The notes under the pieces: generated by a model
What the model saw: the letters and a program-made list of their open reading frames with translations, nothing else
Told to the model about the DNA's origin: nothing
The model's database searches: none
Shown here: positions 7,875 through 16,605 of the stretch, one piece after another
Position numbering within the stretch: the stretch's first letter is position 1
Layout of the letters: the number at the start of each line of letters is the position of its first letter
Assembly: GCF_010727475.1 (NCBI RefSeq)
Contig: NZ_AP022567.1
Coordinates: 6,324,001 to 6,388,000 of the forward strand
Direction of reading: 5' to 3'
Length of the DNA: 64,000 bases
Source of the DNA: Mycolicibacterium mageritense
GTDB taxonomy: Bacteria > Actinomycetota > Actinomycetes > Mycobacteriales > Mycobacteriaceae
Translations under genes and position numbers: made by a program

Positions 7875-9278
7875 TCATCCGGAGCGGTCGGCGGCCTCGG
7901 CGCGTTCGGCTTCCTCGGCAGCGGCCAGTGCCTCCTGCTGTTGATTCTGCAGTGCGTCCATGGCAAGCCTGGCGTAGATCATCTGACTGGTGATGGCCAT
8001 CTGGCCGCGACCTCGGCCCATGAAGCTGATGGTCCACGCGATGATCGTGGTGAACCGGTTCTTGTGGCCGACGAGGTAGTACAGGTGCAGCACGAGCCAC
8101 GACAGCCACGCGATGAAGCCGCCGAACTCCAGCTTGCCGACCTTGGCGACGGCGTCGAAGCGCGACACCGTCGCCATGCTGCCCTTGTCGAAGTACTTGA
8201 AGGGCGCCCTGGCGGCGGGGTCGTCCTGGCCCTGCACTGCGCGCTTGATGATGTCGGTCGCGTACTTCGCACCCTGAATCGCGCCCTGCGCCATCCCGGG
8301 AACGCCCGGGACCGACATCAGGTCGCCCACCACGAAAACGTACGGGTGCCCCTTGACCGTCAGATCGGGCTCGACGACCACCCGTCCGGCCCGGTCGACC
8401 TCGGTGCCTTCGGCCTGATCGGCGAGCATCTTGCCGAGCGGGCTGGCCTGCACGCCCGCCGACCACACCTTGCACGCGCATTCGATCCGGCGCTCGGTGC
8501 CGTCCTTGTCCTTGACCGTGATGCCGTGATAGTCGACGTTGCTCACCATCGCGTTGAGCTGCACCTCGACACCGAGCTTCTCCAGCCGGCGCTGCGCCTT
8601 GCGGCCCAGCTTCTCACCCATCGGGGGCAGCACCGCGGGAGCGCCCTCGATGAGGATGACGCGGCAGTCCTGGGGCTCGATCGTGCGGAACGCGCCCGCC
8701 AGGGTCCGCTCCGCCAGCTCGGCGATCTGCCCTGCCAACTCGACACCGGTCGGCCCGCCGCCCACCACCACGAACGTCAACCGGCGCCGGCGTTCGGCGG
8801 GATCGGTGGCGACTTCGGCGGCTTCGAACGCACCGAGGATGCGGCCACGAAGCTCGAGCGCGTCGTCGATGGTCTTCATGCCGGGCGCGAACGTCGCGAA
8901 ATGGTCGTTGCCGAAGTAGGACTGCTGCGCGCCCGCGGCGACGATCAGGCTGTCGAACGGGATCGCGGTGTGCATCTTCATGAGCTTCGCGCTCACCGTC
9001 CCCGCGGTCAGATCGATCGACTCGACCTCACCGAGGCGCACCGCGACGTTCTTCTGCTTGCGCAGCACCAGGCGGGTCGTCGGCGCGATCTCGCCTTCCG
9101 AAAGGATGCCGGTGGCGACCTGGTAGAGCAGCGGCTGAAACAGGTGACTGGTGGTGCGGGAGATCAAGGTGATGTCCACGTCGGCACGTTTGAGGGCCTT
9201 GGCCGCGGCCAATCCACCGAATCCCGATCCGATGATCACGACGCGGTGGCGCGTGCCAGTGGTCGACGGTGCAGTCAT
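7875..9278 (-). CDS. ndh: Type II NADH:quinone oxidoreductase (NDH-2)
   Basis: A 467-residue single-subunit flavoprotein that oxidises NADH and reduces menaquinone at the cytoplasmic face of the membrane without pumping protons. Two Rossmann nucleotide-binding motifs are visible: VVIIGSGFGG at the N-terminus for FAD and VVVGGGPTGVE near residue 170 for NADH. The quinone-site region (HLFQPLLYQVATG) and the amphipathic C-terminal helical part (ISFMGRGRGQMAITSQM) match mycobacterial Ndh. I chose the ATG at 9278 because GGGGAGGGC lies immediately upstream; an in-frame ATG at 9299 is possible. It is divergent from ileS with about 340 bp between them, most of which is the ileS T-box. Some mycobacteria carry two NDH-2 genes; this could be either paralogue. 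Confidence 0.9.
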   Translation of the reverse strand: MTAPSTTGTRHRVVIIGSGFGGLAAAKALKRADVDITLISRTTSHLFQPLLYQVATGILSEGEIAPTTRLVLRKQKNVAVRLGEVESIDLTAGTVSAKLMKMHTAIPFDSLIVAAGAQQSYFGNDHFATFAPGMKTIDDALELRGRILGAFEAAEVATDPAERRRRLTFVVVGGGPTGVELAGQIAELAERTLAGAFRTIEPQDCRVILIEGAPAVLPPMGEKLGRKAQRRLEKLGVEVQLNAMVSNVDYHGITVKDKDGTERRIECACKVWSAGVQASPLGKMLADQAEGTEVDRAGRVVVEPDLTVKGHPYVFVVGDLMSVPGVPGMAQGAIQGAKYATDIIKRAVQGQDDPAARAPFKYFDKGSMATVSRFDAVAKVGKLEFGGFIAWLSWLVLHLYYLVGHKNRFTTIIAWTISFMGRGRGQMAITSQMIYARLAMDALQNQQQEALAAAEEAERAEAADRSG

Positions 9279-9362
9279 GGTGCCCTCCCCTTGATCCATG
9301 GCGGGTTGAGCGTATCCCGTTCGCTGGGGTGGCGGGCTGTCGAAGCGATTTGCGGGTGTCAT

Positions 9363-9616
9363 TAGAATTGACGCATCGGCGCTGATCCGGCCATCACCGG
9401 GGAGCCTTCGGAAGAACAGTCGCAGCGCCTTCGGCCGCTGCGGCCCAGTAGAACCGGACGGGTGGGCCCGTGATCGCCTGAGAAGTTGAGCGGCACCCAG
9501 ATCCTGGGTGCAAGCGGGGTGGTACCGCGGCGCTCGCGCACCTGCGCGTCGTCGTCCCCGTGCCTCGAACGACGTTGCGCCTCGGAAAGGCGCAACACAG
9601 GCACAGGAGACAACAC
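9363..9616 (+). promoter_or_regulatory. Promoter and translational T-box riboswitch of ileS
   Basis: This fills the ndh-ileS gap. A -10 element TAGAAT (9363-9368) puts transcription start near 9375. A very short Stem I hairpin pairs CCGG 9387-9390 with CCGG 9397-9400; its loop CCATCA contains the isoleucine specifier AUC (9393-9395). A Stem II arm pairs CGCAGCG 9421-9427 with CGCTGCG 9436-9442, followed by an AGTAGAA S-turn-like segment. Stem III pairs GCACCCAG 9493-9500 with CTGGGTGC 9504-9511. The diagnostic T-box motif GGGGTGGTACCGCGG follows at about 9516-9530; its TGGT should pair with the tRNA acceptor end. A 9-bp hairpin (9574-9582 with 9588-9596) ends eight bases before the AGGAGA ribosome site (9605-9610). 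No terminator U-tract is present, so control is probably at translation initiation, as known for actinobacterial ileS. Confidence 0.93.
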
Positions 9617-12600
9617 GTGAGCGCCTACCCCAAGCCCGCCGCACCGAACTTCCCGGAGCGCGAACTTGAGGTGCTGGACTACTGGGCCAGCGACGACACC
9701 TTCCGCGCCAGCGTCGCCCGCCGCGACGGCGCACCGGAGTACGTGTTCTACGACGGCCCGCCTTTCGCCAACGGCCTGCCACACTACGGCCATCTCCTGA
9801 CCGGCTACGTCAAGGACATCGTGCCGCGGTACCGCACCATGCGCGGCTACAAGGTGGAGCGCAGGTTCGGCTGGGACACCCACGGCTTGCCCGCCGAACT
9901 CGAAGTGCAGCGCCAGCTGGGCATCGCCGACAAGGCCCAGATCGAAGAAATGGGCATCGAGAAGTTCAACGAGGCCTGCCGCGCGTCGGTGCTCAAATAC
10001 ACCGACGAGTGGCGTGACTACGTCACCCGGCAGGCCCGCTGGGTGGACTTCGACAACGACTACAAGACCCTGGATCCCACCTTCATGGAGTCGGTGATCT
10101 GGGCGTTCAAGCAGTTGTGGGACAAGGGCCTGGCCTACGAGGGCAATCGCGTGCTGCCGTACTGCTGGAACGACGAAACCCCGTTGTCCAACCATGAGCT
10201 GCGGATGGACGACGACGTGTACCAGAGTCGCCAGGATCCGGCGGTGACCGTCGGGTTCACGGTGACCGACGGTCCGCTCAAGGGCGCGCACCTGCTGATC
10301 TGGACCACGACGCCGTGGACGCTGCCGTCCAACCAGGCCGTCGCCGTCAACCCCGACATCGAATACGTCCTGGTGCAGGGCCTCGACGGGCGGCGCTATG
10401 TGCTGGCCAAGGCCCGGCTGGCGGCCTACGCCCGCGAACTGGGGGAGGAGCCGGAGGTGTTGGGCGCCTACACCGGCCGGGATCTGCTGGGTACGCACTA
10501 CCTGCCGCCGTTCCCGTACTTCATGGGTTCGCCCAACGCTTTTCAGGTGCTTGCCGCCGACTTCGTCAGCACCGAGGACGGCACGGGCATCGTGCACATG
10601 GCCCCGGCCTACGGCGAGGACGACAAGGCCACGGCCGACACCGCCGACATCGTCGCGGTCACACCGGTCGACTCGAAAGGCCGGTTCGACGCATCGGTGC
10701 CCGATTACGTGGGTCAGCATGTCTTCGAAGCCAATCCGCAGATCATCCGCGACCTCAAGAACGGCACCGGTTCGGCGGCGGCCAACGGCGCGGTGCTGCT
10801 GCGCCACGAAACCTACGAGCACTCGTACCCGCACTGCTGGCGGTGCCGTAACCCGTTGATCTACCGCGCGGTGTCGTCGTGGTTCATCAAGGTCACCGAG
10901 TTCCGGGACCGGATGGTCGAGCTCAACCAGCAGATCACCTGGTACCCCGAGCACGTCAAGGACGGCCAGTTCGGCAAATGGCTCTCCAATGCCCGGGACT
11001 GGTCGGTGTCGCGAAATCGATACTGGGGCAGCCCTATTCCGGTATGGAAGTCCGACGATCCGGCATATCCGCGGATCGACGTCTACGGCAGCCTCGACGA
11101 GCTCGAGCGGGATTTCGGCGTGCGCCCGACCGATCTGCACCGGCCGTTCATCGACCAGTTGACCCGGCCCAACCCTGACGACCCGACCGGCAAGTCGACC
11201 ATGCGGCGCATCGAAGACGTGTTCGACGTGTGGTTCGACTCCGGGTCGATGCCCTACGCGCAGGTGCACTACCCGTTCGAGAACCAGCAGTGGTTCGACG
11301 GGACCGACGGTGAGGATGCCCATTTCCCCGGCGATTTCATCGTCGAGTACATCGGGCAGACCCGGGGCTGGTTCTACACCATGCACGTGCTGGCCACTGC
11401 GCTGTTCGACAAGCCGGCGTTCAAAACCTGTGTGGCGCACGGGATCGTGCTCGGCAACGACGGCCAGAAGATGAGCAAGTCGCTGCGCAACTATCCCGAT
11501 GTCAGCGAGGTGTTCGACCGCGACGGCTCCGACGCCATGCGCTGGTTCCTGATGGCGTCGCCGATCCTGCGCGGCGGCAACCTCATCGTGACCGAGCAGG
11601 GCATCCGCGAAGGTGTGCGGCAGGTGCTGCTGCCGCTGTGGAACGCCTACAGCTTCCTGGCGCTGTACGCGCCGAAGAAGGGCACGTGGCGGACCGATTC
11701 GCCGAATGTCCTGGACCGCTACATCCTGGCCAAGCTCGCGCAGTTGCGCGACGATCTGACGGCGTCGCTGGATGTGTGCGACATCTCGGGAGCGTGCGAC
11801 GAGCTGCGGCAGTTCACCGAGGCGTTGACCAATTGGTATGTGCGCCGGTCGCGTTCGCGGTTCTGGGACGAGGACGCCGACGCCATCGACACCCTGCACA
11901 CGGTCCTCGAGGTGACCAGCCGACTGGCCGCTCCACTGCTGCCGCTGGCCACCGAGGTGATCTGGCGCGGCCTGACCGGCGAGCGGTCGGTGCACCTGAC
12001 CGACTGGCCCGAGGCGGATGTGCTGCCCAAGGATCCCGCCCTGGTGGCCGCGATGGACCAGGTCCGTGAGGTGTGTTCGGTCGGGTCGTCGTTGCGCAAG
12101 GCCAAGAAGTTGCGGGTCCGCCTGCCGTTGCCGAAACTGACTGTCGCAGTGGAAAACCCGTCCGCCCTCGAGCCGTTCGCCGATCTGATCGCCGACGAGC
12201 TCAACGTCAAGGCCGTCGAGCTGACCGACGACATCGACACCTACGGCAAGTTCGAACTCGCGGTCAACGCCCGGGTCGCCGGTCCGCGGGTCGGCAAGGA
12301 CGTCCAGGTCGCCATCAAGGCCGTCAAGGCGGGCGAAGGCGTGGTCAACCCCGACGGCACGCTCACCGCGGGCTCCGTGGTGCTGCAGCCCGAGGAGTAC
12401 ACCGCCAAACTGGTCGCCGCCGATCCGGAATGGACCGCGGCGCTGCCCGACGGTGCGGGGCTGGTGGTGCTGGACGGCACGGTCACCGAGGAACTCGAGG
12501 CCGAGGGCTGGGCCAAGGACCGCATCCGCGAACTTCAGGAGCTGCGCAAGTCGACGGGGCTTGACGTGTCCGACCGCATCACGGTGCGGGCGTCGGTACC

Positions 12601-12739
12601 TGCGGAGTTCGAGGCCTGGGCACGCACTCACCGTGATCTCATCGCAGGCGAAATCCTGGCCACCAGCTTCGAATTCGGTGAGGTCACCGACGGTGCCGAG
12701 ATCGGCGACGGCGTCCGGGTGGCTCTCGCGAGGGCGTGA
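9617..12739 (+). CDS. ileS: Isoleucyl-tRNA synthetase
   Basis: A 1040-residue class I synthetase that charges tRNA-Ile. The HIGH motif is HYGH at residues 56-59 and KMSKS is at 618-622. Between them is the CP1 editing domain, which removes misactivated valine, and the C-terminal half holds the anticodon-binding region. Length and sequence style fit the long, eukaryote-like IleRS type found in mycobacteria, which is generally less sensitive to mupirocin. I chose the GTG at 9617 because AGGAGA stands six bases upstream and the riboswitch ends there; the longer open frame is inside the leader. Expression is expected to rise when uncharged tRNA-Ile binds the T-box. Confidence 0.97.
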   Translation: MSAYPKPAAPNFPERELEVLDYWASDDTFRASVARRDGAPEYVFYDGPPFANGLPHYGHLLTGYVKDIVPRYRTMRGYKVERRFGWDTHGLPAELEVQRQLGIADKAQIEEMGIEKFNEACRASVLKYTDEWRDYVTRQARWVDFDNDYKTLDPTFMESVIWAFKQLWDKGLAYEGNRVLPYCWNDETPLSNHELRMDDDVYQSRQDPAVTVGFTVTDGPLKGAHLLIWTTTPWTLPSNQAVAVNPDIEYVLVQGLDGRRYVLAKARLAAYARELGEEPEVLGAYTGRDLLGTHYLPPFPYFMGSPNAFQVLAADFVSTEDGTGIVHMAPAYGEDDKATADTADIVAVTPVDSKGRFDASVPDYVGQHVFEANPQIIRDLKNGTGSAAANGAVLLRHETYEHSYPHCWRCRNPLIYRAVSSWFIKVTEFRDRMVELNQQITWYPEHVKDGQFGKWLSNARDWSVSRNRYWGSPIPVWKSDDPAYPRIDVYGSLDELERDFGVRPTDLHRPFIDQLTRPNPDDPTGKSTMRRIEDVFDVWFDSGSMPYAQVHYPFENQQWFDGTDGEDAHFPGDFIVEYIGQTRGWFYTMHVLATALFDKPAFKTCVAHGIVLGNDGQKMSKSLRNYPDVSEVFDRDGSDAMRWFLMASPILRGGNLIVTEQGIREGVRQVLLPLWNAYSFLALYAPKKGTWRTDSPNVLDRYILAKLAQLRDDLTASLDVCDISGACDELRQFTEALTNWYVRRSRSRFWDEDADAIDTLHTVLEVTSRLAAPLLPLATEVIWRGLTGERSVHLTDWPEADVLPKDPALVAAMDQVREVCSVGSSLRKAKKLRVRLPLPKLTVAVENPSALEPFADLIADELNVKAVELTDDIDTYGKFELAVNARVAGPRVGKDVQVAIKAVKAGEGVVNPDGTLTAGSVVLQPEEYTAKLVAADPEWTAALPDGAGLVVLDGTVTEELEAEGWAKDRIRELQELRKSTGLDVSDRITVRASVPAEFEAWARTHRDLIAGEILATSFEFGEVTDGAEIGDGVRVALARA

Positions 12740-12745
12740 TTTCGC

Positions 12746-12804
12746 GCGAGTCTGAGTCTGTGTGCGAGATTTCAGAACTTTTTGGCACACAAGCTCAGGC
12801 TCGC
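12746..12804. terminator. Long hairpin, probable bidirectional terminator
   Basis: Left arm 12746-12765 (GCGAGTCTGAGTCTGTGTGC) pairs with right arm 12785-12804 over 20 positions: 17 Watson-Crick, two G-U and one mismatch. The loop is 19 bases and contains a T run (TTTTT, 12779-12783). It lies exactly between the convergent ends of ileS (12739) and the S4-domain gene (12809), as expected for a terminator serving both. There is no clear U-tract after the stem, which is common in mycobacteria. Confidence 0.6.
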
Positions 12805-12808
12805 CGTA

Positions 12809-13036
12809 TCAGCCCGCGCTGACCACCCGGGCCTTCCGGCCGGCCAGGCTGACCTCGTCACCGTGGTGCAGCTGGCGGCCCCGGCGGGTCTCGACCTCGC
12901 CGTTGACCTGCACGAGGCCCTCGGCGATCACCGCCTTGGCGTCGGCGCCGGTGTCGATCAGGTTTGCCAGCTTGAGAAACTGGCCAAGCCGGATGGCAGC
13001 ATCCCGGATCGGCACCTCGTCGACGTCGTCAGCCAT
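12809..13036 (-). CDS. Small S4-domain RNA-binding protein
   Basis: A 75-residue protein consisting almost entirely of one S4 domain: IRLGQFLKLANLIDTGADAK, then the characteristic VNGEVETRRGRQLHHGDEV loop. Stand-alone S4 proteins of this type (YbcJ/YaaA-like) bind structured RNA and are often linked to ribosome or tRNA biology; the exact target here is unknown. The start is ATG at 13036. It is divergent from dinB (44 bp) and converges on ileS across a long hairpin. Confidence 0.85.
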   Translation of the reverse strand: MADDVDEVPIRDAAIRLGQFLKLANLIDTGADAKAVIAEGLVQVNGEVETRRGRQLHHGDEVSLAGRKARVVSAG

Positions 13037-13080
13037 GCCGTCAACGATGTCACGTCACCGGCTGCCAATAGCATTCGAGT

Positions 13081-14430
13081 GTGCGTTGGGTTCTTCATCT
13101 CGACATGGACGCGTTCTTCGCGTCCGTCGAGCAGCTGACCCGGCCCACGCTTCGCGGACGCCCGGTACTGGTCGGTGGACTCGGTGGCCGCGGCGTCGTC
13201 GCCGGGGCGAGTTATGAGGCGCGCCGGTACGGTGCCAGGTCGGCCATGCCGATGCATCAGGCGCGCAGGCTCGTGGGTGCCCCGGCCGTGGTGCTGCCGC
13301 CGCGCGGCGCCGTCTACAGCGTGGCCAGCCGCCGGGCCCTCGACACGGTCCGCACGATCGTTCCGGTGCTGGAGCAGTTGTCGTTCGACGAGGCGTTCGG
13401 CGAACCCGCGGAACTCGTCGGCGCGGACGCTTCGGACGTCGAGGCGTTCTGCCAGCGGCTGCGCGCCGCGGTGCGGGAGCAGACCGGTCTGGTGGCTTCG
13501 GTGGGTGCCGGCTCGGGCAAGCAGATCGCCAAGATCGCCTCGGGTCTTGCCAAGCCGGACGGGATCCGGGTGGTGCGCCGCGACGAGGAGCCCCGCCTGC
13601 TCGACGGGTTGCCGGTGCGCCGGCTGTGGGGCATCGGTCCGGTCGCTGAGGAGAAACTGCACCGGCTGGGTATCGAGACGGTCGGGGCATTCGCCGCGTT
13701 GTCGGATGCGGAGGTGGCCAGCGTGCTGGGCCCGACGGTCGGCGGGGCGCTGCACCGCCTCGCGCGCGGCATCGACGACCGGCCGGTGGCCGAACGTGCC
13801 GAAGCCAAGCAGATCAGCGCGGAGTCGACGTTCCCCGAGGATCTCACCACGCTTTCCCAGCTGCGGGACGCCGTCGGGCCGATCGGTGAGCACGCACACC
13901 GCCGCTTGCTCAAGGACGGCCGCGGCGCGCGGACGGTCACCGTCAAGCTCAAGAAGTCGGACATGAGCACGTTGACCCGGTCGGCCACCTTGCCCTACGC
14001 GACGACCGAGGCGGCCACCCTGGTCGGCACGGCCCGCCGGTTGCTGCTGGACCCTGTCGAAGTCGGGCCGATACGCCTTGTCGGCGTTGGCTTTTCGGGC
14101 CTGTCCGAGGTTCAGCAGGAGTCGCTGTTCCCTGATCTGGATCAGCCGGAAGAGGTTTCGGACGTCCATCAACCGGTGTCCGCCGATCCGGTGGTGGGTA
14201 CGGCGTGGCGCATCGGCGACGACGTCACCCATCCCGAGCACGGGTACGGCTGGATCCAAGGCACGGGTCACGGCGTGATGACCGTGCGGTTCGAGACCCG
14301 TGCGAGTGGTCCCGGCCCGGCGCGCACGTTCAGCGTCGACACGCCGGGGATCGCGAGGGCCAACGCGGTCGACAGCCTGGACTGGGCCGATTATCTCGCC
14401 GACCTGGTCGACTACCAGAGCACTCCATAG
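13081..14430 (+). CDS. dinB: Y-family DNA polymerase IV (DinB/DinX)
   Basis: A 449-residue translesion polymerase. Catalytic metal ligands are visible in LDMDAFFASVEQ (Asp near residue 8) and LSFDEAF (Asp-Glu near 103-104). The helix-hairpin-helix region follows (LWGIGPVAEEKLHRLGI), then the little-finger domain. QESLFPDLD near residue 345 looks like a beta-clamp-binding motif, after which an extra C-terminal segment of about 100 residues (DDVTHPEHGYGWIQG) continues. It corresponds by position to dinX beside ileS in M. tuberculosis. The start is GTG 13081, just after a TTCGAGTG junction; no strong ribosome site is seen. No SOS box (GAAC-N4-GTTC) is evident upstream. The 3' end overlaps the convergent secreted-protein gene by 19 bp. 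Confidence 0.93.
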   Translation: MRWVLHLDMDAFFASVEQLTRPTLRGRPVLVGGLGGRGVVAGASYEARRYGARSAMPMHQARRLVGAPAVVLPPRGAVYSVASRRALDTVRTIVPVLEQLSFDEAFGEPAELVGADASDVEAFCQRLRAAVREQTGLVASVGAGSGKQIAKIASGLAKPDGIRVVRRDEEPRLLDGLPVRRLWGIGPVAEEKLHRLGIETVGAFAALSDAEVASVLGPTVGGALHRLARGIDDRPVAERAEAKQISAESTFPEDLTTLSQLRDAVGPIGEHAHRRLLKDGRGARTVTVKLKKSDMSTLTRSATLPYATTEAATLVGTARRLLLDPVEVGPIRLVGVGFSGLSEVQQESLFPDLDQPEEVSDVHQPVSADPVVGTAWRIGDDVTHPEHGYGWIQGTGHGVMTVRFETRASGPGPARTFSVDTPGIARANAVDSLDWADYLADLVDYQSTP

Positions 14431-14882
14431 GTGCTGGACAGGATGAAACCGTGCTGCCCGTACGTCTTGCACGTGACGGTGCCCTGGTAACCGACTCCGC
14501 AACTGGCACCCCAGTTCTCGAGCCGGTGCCCCTCGGGCAGCACATCGACGTCGCGCGTGAACGATTCGGTGTCGGACTGCCGGTACGAGGCAGGCACCCC
14601 GCTGGTGACGACGGTCTGGTTGGTGCCCGGCGGTGCGTCGATCGGCACCGCGTCGCACCCGACCGGGCCGCCGTTGGGCCCGATCCCGCAGTGCCGCCCG
14701 TCGGGTGTCTTGAAGAAGACGCCGTAGAAGTCTGTCGGCGAGCTGAAATGGCCTTGCGCGATCGGGTAGGAGTCGATGTCGTCGGCTCCGGCAGGCGGCT
14801 CAGCAGCGGCCTGCGGGGCAGCGGCGAGGGTCAGTAGGCCGGCCGCGGCAAACAGCGCGATGCGGTAGGGCATGCCTTCCAT
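14412..14882 (-). CDS. Secreted protein of unknown function
   Basis: A 156-residue exported protein from ATG 14882 (ATG 14873 is equally possible). The signal peptide runs through FAAAGLLTLAAAPQAAAEP, with cleavage expected near residues 27-28. The mature part has four cysteines, one pair near the middle (RHCGIGPNGGPVGCDA) and one near the C-terminus (ASCGVGYQGTVTCKTYG), which could form two disulfides. Many mycobacterial genomes carry such small Cys-containing secreted proteins without known function. It lies 13 bp from ansA on the same strand. Confidence 0.75.
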   Translation of the reverse strand: MEGMPYRIALFAAAGLLTLAAAPQAAAEPPAGADDIDSYPIAQGHFSSPTDFYGVFFKTPDGRHCGIGPNGGPVGCDAVPIDAPPGTNQTVVTSGVPASYRQSDTESFTRDVDVLPEGHRLENWGASCGVGYQGTVTCKTYGQHGFILSSTYGVLW

Positions 14883-14895
14883 TCAACCGGCTGCG

Positions 14896-15867
14896 TCAAC
14901 CCCACTTTTCGATCACGCCGCGCACGGGTGCACCGGCCGCAAGCGCGGCCATCAGCAGAACCCTGCCCTGAGCAGGACGGATATTGGGCAGCACGTGTGC
15001 GCCGGCCTCGACGAGCTGGTGCGCGGGCCCGTACGCCGCCCGGATCACACCATCCTGAACCCGGCTGGACACCGCGACGACGATGCCCTCGCGGCAATGT
15101 CTGCGCACCGCCTCGATCACCGCGGCACCCGCGTTGCCGGAGCCCACCGCGGCGACGACGATGCCTCTCGCGCCCGCAGCCACGCAGGCATCGATCGCGG
15201 CGCCGTCGGCACCCGGGTACGCGGCCACGATGTCGACCCGCGGCGCCGTCGCAGCGTCCAGCCGGCCGAGGTAGGGGTGAGACTTGGCGGATCGTCGCAC
15301 GAACCCGTGCCTGCTGACTTCGCCGATCCGGACCCCGGAGAAGCCGTTGAGGTCACTCGTGGAGACCTTGCGCAGGCCGAGTGGCTGGAACACCTCCCCG
15401 GCGAAGCTCACCAGCACCCCGAGTCCGCCGGCGGCCGGGCTGGCGGCGACGGTGACCGCGTCGCGCAGATTGCCGGGCCCGTCGGCGTCGGGAGCGTCGG
15501 AACTGTGCTGCGCTCCGGTAAGCACCACCGGCGCGGTACCCGAGTAGTTCAGATCGAGCCACAGCGCGGTCTCCTCGAGCGTGTCGGTGCCGTGCGTGAT
15601 CACCACGCCGTCGGCCGTCGAGGCCGCGTCGGCGGCCGCCGACGCGATCCTGCCCCAATCCGGCGGGGTCAACTGAGCGCTGTCGACCGCCAGCAGGTCG
15701 ATCACCTCGGTGTCGGCTTCGATGTCGAGACCCGCGGTGAGCTCGACTCCGGTGCGGGTCGGATGGCGGATGCCGGCACTGTCGGTGCTGGTCGCTATCG
15801 TGCCGCCGGTGGTGATCACCACGATGCGCGCAGGCTTGGGCACGGGCTGGATCACAGGCTCGGTCAC
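14896..15867 (-). CDS. ansA: L-asparaginase
   Basis: A 323-residue enzyme hydrolysing asparagine to aspartate and ammonia. Both catalytic signatures of bacterial type asparaginases are visible: ITTGGTIATS near residues 18-27 (first catalytic Thr) and VVITHGTDTLEETA near 90-100 (second Thr with the Asp). There is no signal peptide in the chosen frame, although a mycobacterial homologue has been linked to nitrogen assimilation and acid resistance. The start is GTG 15867, 42 bp divergent from lspA. Position next to dinB and lspA matches M. tuberculosis ansA (Rv1538c). Confidence 0.93.
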   Translation of the reverse strand: MTEPVIQPVPKPARIVVITTGGTIATSTDSAGIRHPTRTGVELTAGLDIEADTEVIDLLAVDSAQLTPPDWGRIASAAADAASTADGVVITHGTDTLEETALWLDLNYSGTAPVVLTGAQHSSDAPDADGPGNLRDAVTVAASPAAGGLGVLVSFAGEVFQPLGLRKVSTSDLNGFSGVRIGEVSRHGFVRRSAKSHPYLGRLDAATAPRVDIVAAYPGADGAAIDACVAAGARGIVVAAVGSGNAGAAVIEAVRRHCREGIVVAVSSRVQDGVIRAAYGPAHQLVEAGAHVLPNIRPAQGRVLLMAALAAGAPVRGVIEKWG

Positions 15868-15909
15868 GGTCGAAATTGTCCCGCATGGACTCTTTGGGAT
15901 GATGGGGGA

Positions 15910-16605
15910 GTGACTGATGAAACGCCAGGCCCGGCGGAGCCGGTGACCGACGCCCCCGGGGACACGGAATCCCCAGCCTCACCCCGGCGCCGGCTACGCC
16001 TGCTGCTCACGGTCGCCGGCGTGGTGCTGTTTCTCGACATCGTGACCAAGGTGCTCGCGGTGCGCCTGCTGACGCCGGGCCAACCGGTGTCGATCATCGG
16101 CGACACCGTGACCTGGACCCTGGTGCGGAATTCCGGCGCGGCGTTCTCGATGGCGACCGGCTACACCTGGGTGTTGACCCTGATCGCGACCGGCGTGGTG
16201 ATCGGCATCATCTGGATGGGCCGCCGGCTGGTGTCGCCGTGGTGGGCGATCGGGCTCGGCATGATCCTCGGCGGTGCGACCGGCAACCTGGTCGACCGCT
16301 TCTTCCGCTCACCCGGGCCGCTGCGCGGCCACGTGGTCGACTTCTTCTCGGTCGGTTGGTGGCCGGTGTTCAACGTGGCCGACCCGTCGGTGGTCGGCGG
16401 AGCGATCCTGTTGGTGGCGTTGTCTCTGTTCGGCTTCGACTTCGACACCGTCGGCAGGCGCAGGCCGGACGCGGACGCCGCCGCTGCCGACACAAAGCCG
16501 GCCGGCAAGCCGGAATCCGACGTCCCGGCCGATCCGTCCGGCGACACCAAGGCTGCCGAGGCAGACGAATCGAGCCCGGTCGGCCGCCAGGCCGATCCGT
16601 CATAG
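15910..16605 (+). CDS. lspA: Prolipoprotein signal peptidase II
   Basis: A 231-residue inner-membrane aspartic protease that cleaves signal peptides of diacylated prolipoproteins. Four transmembrane segments are visible between residues about 35 and 180. The catalytic aspartates sit in GGATGNLVDRFF and in the following FNVADPSVVGGA; the conserved RNSGAAFS lies before them. Both termini are longer than in E. coli, with an acidic N-terminal stretch of about 30 residues and an Asp/Ala/Pro-rich tail. The GTG at 15910 is preceded by GGGGGAG. The stop shares its G with the rluD start (TAGTG), so the two are translationally coupled. Confidence 0.95.
   Translation: MTDETPGPAEPVTDAPGDTESPASPRRRLRLLLTVAGVVLFLDIVTKVLAVRLLTPGQPVSIIGDTVTWTLVRNSGAAFSMATGYTWVLTLIATGVVIGIIWMGRRLVSPWWAIGLGMILGGATGNLVDRFFRSPGPLRGHVVDFFSVGWWPVFNVADPSVVGGAILLVALSLFGFDFDTVGRRRPDADAAAADTKPAGKPESDVPADPSGDTKAAEADESSPVGRQADPS

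Noticed and set aside
9362..12790. A 1142-codon open frame antisense to ileS
   Set aside because: It is a high-GC shadow frame with low-complexity, Arg/His-rich translation, and ileS on the other strand has all class I synthetase motifs.
13037..13080. SOS (LexA) box upstream of dinB
   Set aside because: No GAAC-N4-GTTC-like sequence is present in the 44-bp gap.
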